Assembly: GCF_021602025.1 (NCBI RefSeq)
Contig: NZ_BQHW01000024.1
Span: 1-64,000 of the forward strand
Direction of reading: 5' to 3'
Length of the DNA: 64,000 nt
Source of the DNA: Pseudomonas ceruminis
Lineage (GTDB): Bacteria; Pseudomonadota; Gammaproteobacteria; Pseudomonadales; Pseudomonadaceae
The position numbers and the translations under genes were made by a program. Positions 60,004-64,000 of this stretch are shown here, in pieces. Position 1 is the first letter of the stretch; the number at the start of each line of letters is the position of its first letter. The notes under the pieces are model-generated. The model made no database searches. It was not told the DNA's origin and saw only the letters and a program-made list of their open reading frames with translations.

Positions 60004-61410
60004 TCAACTGTCGCGCACAACACTGCGCGGATGGCGCTTGCTGCGCACCCACTGGTAGGTGATGGCCAGCACCACGAACCAGATCGGCGTGACCAGCAAT
60101 GCAGAGCGGGTATCGTCTTCCAGGCTCAGCAGCACCAGGATGAAGGCGAAGAAGGCCAGGCACACGTAGCACATGAACCGCCCGCCAGGCATCTTGTAGA
60201 TCGACGCCTGGTGCAGCGCTGCGCGGCGTTTGCGGTAGCTTAGGTACGACAGCAGGATCAAGGTCCAGACGAACATGAACAGCACCGCCGACACGGTGGT
60301 GACCAGGGTGAACGCCTCGACCACATTCGGTACCAGGTAGATCAGTACGGCGCCAAGCAGCAGGCAGGTGCAGGAGAAGTACAGGCCGTTGGCCGGCACG
60401 GCACGCCGCGAGAGCTTTTCGAACGCCTGGGGTGCATCGCCTTCCTGGGCCAGGCCATACAGCATGCGGCTGGTGGAGAACACCCCGCTGTTGGCTGAGG
60501 ACGCGGCCGACGTCAGCACCACGAAGTTGATGATGCTTGCCGCCGCCGGCAGGCCGGCCAGCACGAACAGCTCGACGAACGGGCTTTTGCCCGGGACCAC
60601 GTCGCGCCATGGGGTGACGGCCATGATCGCGATCAGCGCCAGCACGTAGAACACGATGATGCGGATCGGGATCGAGTTGATCGCCCGTGGCAGGGTACGT
60701 TCGGGGTTCTTCGCTTCGGCGGCGGTGGTGCCGACCAGTTCGATACCGACAAAGGCGAACACGGCGATCTGGAAGCCCGCGAAGAAGCCCATCAGGCCGT
60801 TGGGGAACATGCCGCCATCGTTCCACAGGTTGGCCAACTGCGCGGTTCGCCCGCTCGGCGACTCGAAGCCGGTGATGACCATGTACAGGCCGGTGGCGAC
60901 CAGGCCAAGGATGGCGACGATCTTGATCAGGGCGAACCAGAACTCGAGCTCCCCGAACATCTTCACGGTCACCAGGTTCAGCGCCAGCAGCACGCCCACA
61001 CAGGTCAGCGCGGGTATCCATTGCGGCAGGTCGGGGAACCAGAACTGCGTATAGGCGGCGATCGCGACCACGTCGGCGATACCGGTGACCACCCAGCAGA
61101 ACCAGTAGGTCCAGCCGGTGAAGTAGCCAGCCCAGGGGCCGAGCAGGTCGGCGGAGAAGTCGATGAACGACTTGTAATTGAGGTTCGACAGCAGCAGCTC
61201 GCCCATGGCGCGCATGACGAAGAACAGCATGAAGCCGATGATCATATAGACGAAGATGATCGACGGCCCTGCCAGGCTGATGGTCTTGCCCGAGCCCATG
61301 AACAGGCCGGTACCGATAGCGCCACCGATGGCGATCAGCTGGATATGGCGGTTGGTCAGGTTGCGCTGCAGGTGCTGTTCTTCAGCAGGAGGGGAAGAGG
61401 TCCGGGTCAT
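60004..61410 (-). CDS. cycA: D-serine/D-alanine/glycine permease
   Basis: A 12-segment amino acid/proton symporter of 468 residues. Its start matches CycA: LQRNLTNRHIQLIAIGGAIGTGLFMGSGKTISLAGPSIIFVY. Other marks are GWTYWFCWVVTGIADVVAI, FAFVGIELVGTTAAEAKNPERTLPRAINSIP and FSTSRMLYGLAQEGDAP. The ATG at 61410 (MTRTSSPPAEEQH) is chosen; MQPM three codons upstream is an alternative with GGA closer. It is alone, bounded by hairpins on both sides. Confidence 0.88.
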   Translation of the reverse strand: MTRTSSPPAEEQHLQRNLTNRHIQLIAIGGAIGTGLFMGSGKTISLAGPSIIFVYMIIGFMLFFVMRAMGELLLSNLNYKSFIDFSADLLGPWAGYFTGWTYWFCWVVTGIADVVAIAAYTQFWFPDLPQWIPALTCVGVLLALNLVTVKMFGELEFWFALIKIVAILGLVATGLYMVITGFESPSGRTAQLANLWNDGGMFPNGLMGFFAGFQIAVFAFVGIELVGTTAAEAKNPERTLPRAINSIPIRIIVFYVLALIAIMAVTPWRDVVPGKSPFVELFVLAGLPAAASIINFVVLTSAASSANSGVFSTSRMLYGLAQEGDAPQAFEKLSRRAVPANGLYFSCTCLLLGAVLIYLVPNVVEAFTLVTTVSAVLFMFVWTLILLSYLSYRKRRAALHQASIYKMPGGRFMCYVCLAFFAFILVLLSLEDDTRSALLVTPIWFVVLAITYQWVRSKRHPRSVVRDS

Positions 61411-61520
61411 TGGCTGCATTCCATTGAGGGTCAGTCTTTTTGTGAAAGCCGAGTAGGCTAACACGAGCGTCCCAATTCGGGGCGCGACAGATCGACACGA
61501 CTTTTGCGGCACAGCGGGGG

Positions 61521-61568
61521 GCTGCTCAGGCCTGATCGCCGGCAAGCCAGCGATGAAGCCTGAGCAGC
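61521..61568. terminator. Hairpin between PepSY gene and cycA
   Basis: Perfect 11-base outer arms GCTGCTCAGGC / GCCTGAGCAGC with a REP-like ATCGCCGGCAAGCCAGCGAT inside. Its right arm ends 10 bases before the stop of the leftward PepSY gene, so it should terminate that transcript. Confidence 0.7.
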
Positions 61569-61578
61569 CCGCAGAGCC

Positions 61579-62943
61579 TCACGCCTGCGCCAGCACGCGG
61601 CGCCGCACCACCAGGCTGTCCACCACCCACAGCGCCAGCATCGACACGCCCACCAGCGGGAACACCACGCCCAGCAGCACCATCACCCCGACGGCTGCCT
61701 TCCAGCGCGGCAGGCCATGGCGCAGCGGCGGCACGCCGAGCCCCCCGACAGGCCGACGCTTCCACCACATCACCAGCCCGCTGACCGAGCCCAGCAGAAT
61801 CATCAGGCATACCAACAGAATGATGGCCTGGTTCAGCGCGCCGAACATCTTGCCCTCATGCAGCATCACGCCCAGCTCGGTGGCGCGCGCGACTGGGCTG
61901 TAGTCCTGCCAGCGCACGTCGGCGAGCACCCGGCCGGTGTACTGGTCGACATGCAACGTTGCGTCGTTGCGCGGATCGTCAGCGAACACCGCGACGGTGT
62001 ACACACCGTCTGCAGTGGAGGGCACGGTGATGCTGTAGCCCGGTTCGACCTGGCGTGAGGTGGCGATGGCTTCTACCTGCTGCAGGGTCACCTGGGGCGC
62101 GGCCGGCAGCGCTGACATGCCATGATGCCCCGCATGTTCGGCATGGGCGCCGGACTGCGGCATCGGCGTGTTTTCCATGGCCCACGGTACTGTCTGGCGA
62201 TGGGCGCTGTTCAGTTCCCTGGCCTGTTGATCGGACTTCGGCACGTCGTTCCACATGGCCACCGGAAAACGGTTCCACAGGTCGGCGTACTGCTTGCCCC
62301 ACAGGCCCGTCCAGGTCATGCCGCTGAGCAGCATCAGCAACAACAGGGCTGACCCCCAGAACCCGCTCACGGCATGCAGGTCACGCCAGAGCACTCGGCC
62401 ACGGGCCGATAGCCGGGGCCACAGCACGCCGGCACCCTTGCGCCCGCGTGGCCACCACAGGTAAAGGCCAGACACCACCAGCACGATGCCCCAACCGGCG
62501 GCCAGCTCCACCAGCCGGTCGCCGACCGTGCCGACCATCAGCTCACCGTGCAGGGCCCGGGCGATGGCCTGCAGGTTCTGTTTGCCGTCCTGTTCGCCAA
62601 GAATCTTGCCGCTGTACGGGTCGACGAACACGTTCAGCTCGCGGCCACTGTCATGCACCACGAATTGCGCGCTGCGCTCGGCGTTGATCGGCGGCAGGTA
62701 CTGACCTACGTGGCCCTTGGGGTAGGCCTGGCGCACTTCGGCCAGCATCAGGTCGGCGCCCTGGCGATGATGCCCCGCCTCGACCACCATCAGGTCACGG
62801 TACAGCAGCGGGTCCAGCTGGGGCTTGAACAGGTAGATTATCCCGGTGATCGCCAGCAGGATCATGAACGGGGCGACGAACAGACCCGCGTAGAAGTGCC
62901 AGCGCCAGGCGAGGTTGTAAAAGGAAACACGTGGTCCACTCAT
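61579..62943 (-). CDS. PepSY-associated membrane protein
   Basis: An inner-membrane protein of 454 residues with four hydrophobic segments and two PepSY-type domains between them. It starts WRWHFYAGLFVAPFMILLAITGIIYLFKPQLDPLLY, has GDRLVELAAGWGIVLVVSGLYLWWPRG, and a histidine-rich loop (SGAHAEHAGHHGM, near residue 270) that could bind metal. AGGAGG is 5 bases before the ATG. It follows the copper-receptor gene by 55 bases, so the pair may be cotranscribed. Relatives reduce ferric siderophores or heme, but for copper the role is unknown. Confidence 0.85.
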   Translation of the reverse strand: MSGPRVSFYNLAWRWHFYAGLFVAPFMILLAITGIIYLFKPQLDPLLYRDLMVVEAGHHRQGADLMLAEVRQAYPKGHVGQYLPPINAERSAQFVVHDSGRELNVFVDPYSGKILGEQDGKQNLQAIARALHGELMVGTVGDRLVELAAGWGIVLVVSGLYLWWPRGRKGAGVLWPRLSARGRVLWRDLHAVSGFWGSALLLLMLLSGMTWTGLWGKQYADLWNRFPVAMWNDVPKSDQQARELNSAHRQTVPWAMENTPMPQSGAHAEHAGHHGMSALPAAPQVTLQQVEAIATSRQVEPGYSITVPSTADGVYTVAVFADDPRNDATLHVDQYTGRVLADVRWQDYSPVARATELGVMLHEGKMFGALNQAIILLVCLMILLGSVSGLVMWWKRRPVGGLGVPPLRHGLPRWKAAVGVMVLLGVVFPLVGVSMLALWVVDSLVVRRRVLAQA

Positions 62944-63000
62944 GGGAACCTCCTGTTGACCAGTAAGGGGCGCAACCCGAGGTAGCGCCCATGGTTATTG

Positions 63001-64000
63001 TCAGAAGCTCAAGTCGACCTTGGTCCAGAAGGTCCTGCCGGGCTCGTTCACCGGCTGTGGATCGGTGGCCGGGTAACCGAACCCGGCGTTCCCGGCCAGG
63101 TTCAGGTGCTCGGCGTAGGTTTTGTCGAACAGGTTGTCGACCCCCGCGCTGAGCTTGAGATTCTGGTTCACCTTGTAGGCACCATTGAACGAGAACACGC
63201 CGAACCCGGCGCTCTTGTCGTAGTCCTTGCCGACCACGTTGCCCTGGTTTTCCGCGATGCGGTTCTGCGCCGCGACCAGCCGCCACAACGCCCCCACGCT
63301 CCAGGTATCACGGCTGTAGGTCAGGCCCAGGCGGCTTTCCAGAGGAGGCATTTGCGGCAGCGCCTTGCCGTCGCTGCTGTTCTTGCCCCAGGCGTAGGCC
63401 AGGGTGGCGTCGGCCTTCCAGCTGTCCGTTAGCTTGTAGGCGGCGCCCAGTTCGCCGCCCATGATGCGCGCGTCGATGTTCTGCGCCTGGGAGGTGCCCA
63501 TGCCCATCATGCCGGTGCGGTAGTCGAACAGGATGTAGTCGCGGATCTGCCCGACATAACCCGAGGCCCAGGCCTCCAGGCGTTCGTTGCGGTACTGGAT
63601 GCCGACGTCGAGCTGGGTGGTCTTCTCAGGCTTGATGCCGTCGAAGGCGTTGGCAGCACCAGGCGGCGCCAGCTTGGGCGAAAACAGTTCCCAGTAGTCG
63701 GGGAAGCGTTGGGCGTGGCCCAGGCCGATGTAGGTAGTGGCAGGGAGGCCGGCCAGGTCGTGCTCGTAGCGCACGAAGCCGCTGGGCAGGGTATCGGCGC
63801 GGGTATCGCCTTCGGTTGCGCTGCCAGCCCGGAAGTCGCGCGCCGACGCGCGGTCCAGGCGGGCACCGGTGATCAGCCGGTCTTCACCGGTGGCGTACCA
63901 GGTCAGTTCGCCGAAGGCACCATAGTTGTGGAAGTCGGCGTCCTTGGTCCAGGGCTGGCCCTTGTGGGCATCGACGCCCATGCCGCCACGTTGGCGGTGT
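63001..64000 (-). CDS. oprC: TonB-dependent copper receptor, 3' part only
   Basis: The window holds the C-terminal 333 residues or so of an outer-membrane beta-barrel receptor; the frame stays open through the right edge. Seen are HNYGAFGELTWYATGEDRLITGARLDR, FVRYEHDLAGLPATTYIGLGHAQRFPDYWELFSP, NIDARIMGGELGAAYKL and the closing LSAGVDNLFDKTYAEHLN ... WTKVDLSF with the terminal aromatic residue for BAM. These match the TonB-dependent copper receptor family. The plug domain and TonB box lie outside. The gene probably heads a transcript that includes the PepSY gene. Confidence 0.85.
   Translation of the reverse strand, partial: HRQRGGMGVDAHKGQPWTKDADFHNYGAFGELTWYATGEDRLITGARLDRASARDFRAGSATEGDTRADTLPSGFVRYEHDLAGLPATTYIGLGHAQRFPDYWELFSPKLAPPGAANAFDGIKPEKTTQLDVGIQYRNERLEAWASGYVGQIRDYILFDYRTGMMGMGTSQAQNIDARIMGGELGAAYKLTDSWKADATLAYAWGKNSSDGKALPQMPPLESRLGLTYSRDTWSVGALWRLVAAQNRIAENQGNVVGKDYDKSAGFGVFSFNGAYKVNQNLKLSAGVDNLFDKTYAEHLNLAGNAGFGYPATDPQPVNEPGRTFWTKVDLSF

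Overview
The window comes from a Pseudomonas chromosome, most likely the P. putida group. Evidence is the backbone gene order at 32.2-64 kb (pncB-nadE, a braCDEFG-type LIV transporter, a YdfG-type SDR, AsmA, OsmE, CbpA-CbpM, urtABCDE, cycA, a PepSY protein and a TonB copper receptor), its high GC content, and REP-type palindromes. It has two contrasting halves.

Positions 1 to about 32,170 are accessory DNA. From left to right they hold: two unrecognised small genes; an intact IS21-family element (814-3375) with a 7-bp target duplication; a 5' scrap of glutaminase; a 12-kb leftward opine and arginine/ornithine catabolic cluster; its LysR regulator (rightward, 16,500-17,462); a decayed IS5 transposase start; a small zinc-ribbon gene; and a SIR2-HerA antiphage operon. 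Next comes a P-loop ATPase/metallophosphoesterase fusion gene cut by an IS5-subgroup element with a TTAA duplication. Last is a four-gene overlapping recombinase operon matching ginABCD of GInt islands. The catabolic cluster would import an opine through an OccQ/OccM/OccP-type ABC transporter. It would then split the opine with a flavin/iron-sulfur opine dehydrogenase of three subunits, with RidA as imine clearer, and pass the released amino acid to the succinyltransferase pathway (AstC, AruF, AruG, AstD, AstE). The one missing step is AstB, reduced to its first 22-25 codons.

The island's right end lies inside nadE, at about codon 174 of the usual 275 or so. The left end is not in the window: I found no nadE 3' remainder. 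NAD synthetase is normally essential, so another source must exist in this strain.

From 32.2 to 64 kb the chromosome is ordinary. It carries NAD salvage (pncB), branched-chain amino acid uptake with an excellent sigma-54 promoter, envelope and stress genes, a CbpA/CbpM chaperone pair and a YegD-type Hsp70. It also carries a urea ABC transporter with a good sigma-54 promoter, a D-alanine/D-serine/glycine permease, and copper/iron-type membrane genes running off the right edge. Perfect palindromes mark many gene ends. A 400-bp gene-free stretch after braG holds a cluster of DnaA-box-like 9-mers.

No rRNA, tRNA or CRISPR was seen. Family assignments come from reading motifs and recalled family sequences, not from searches.
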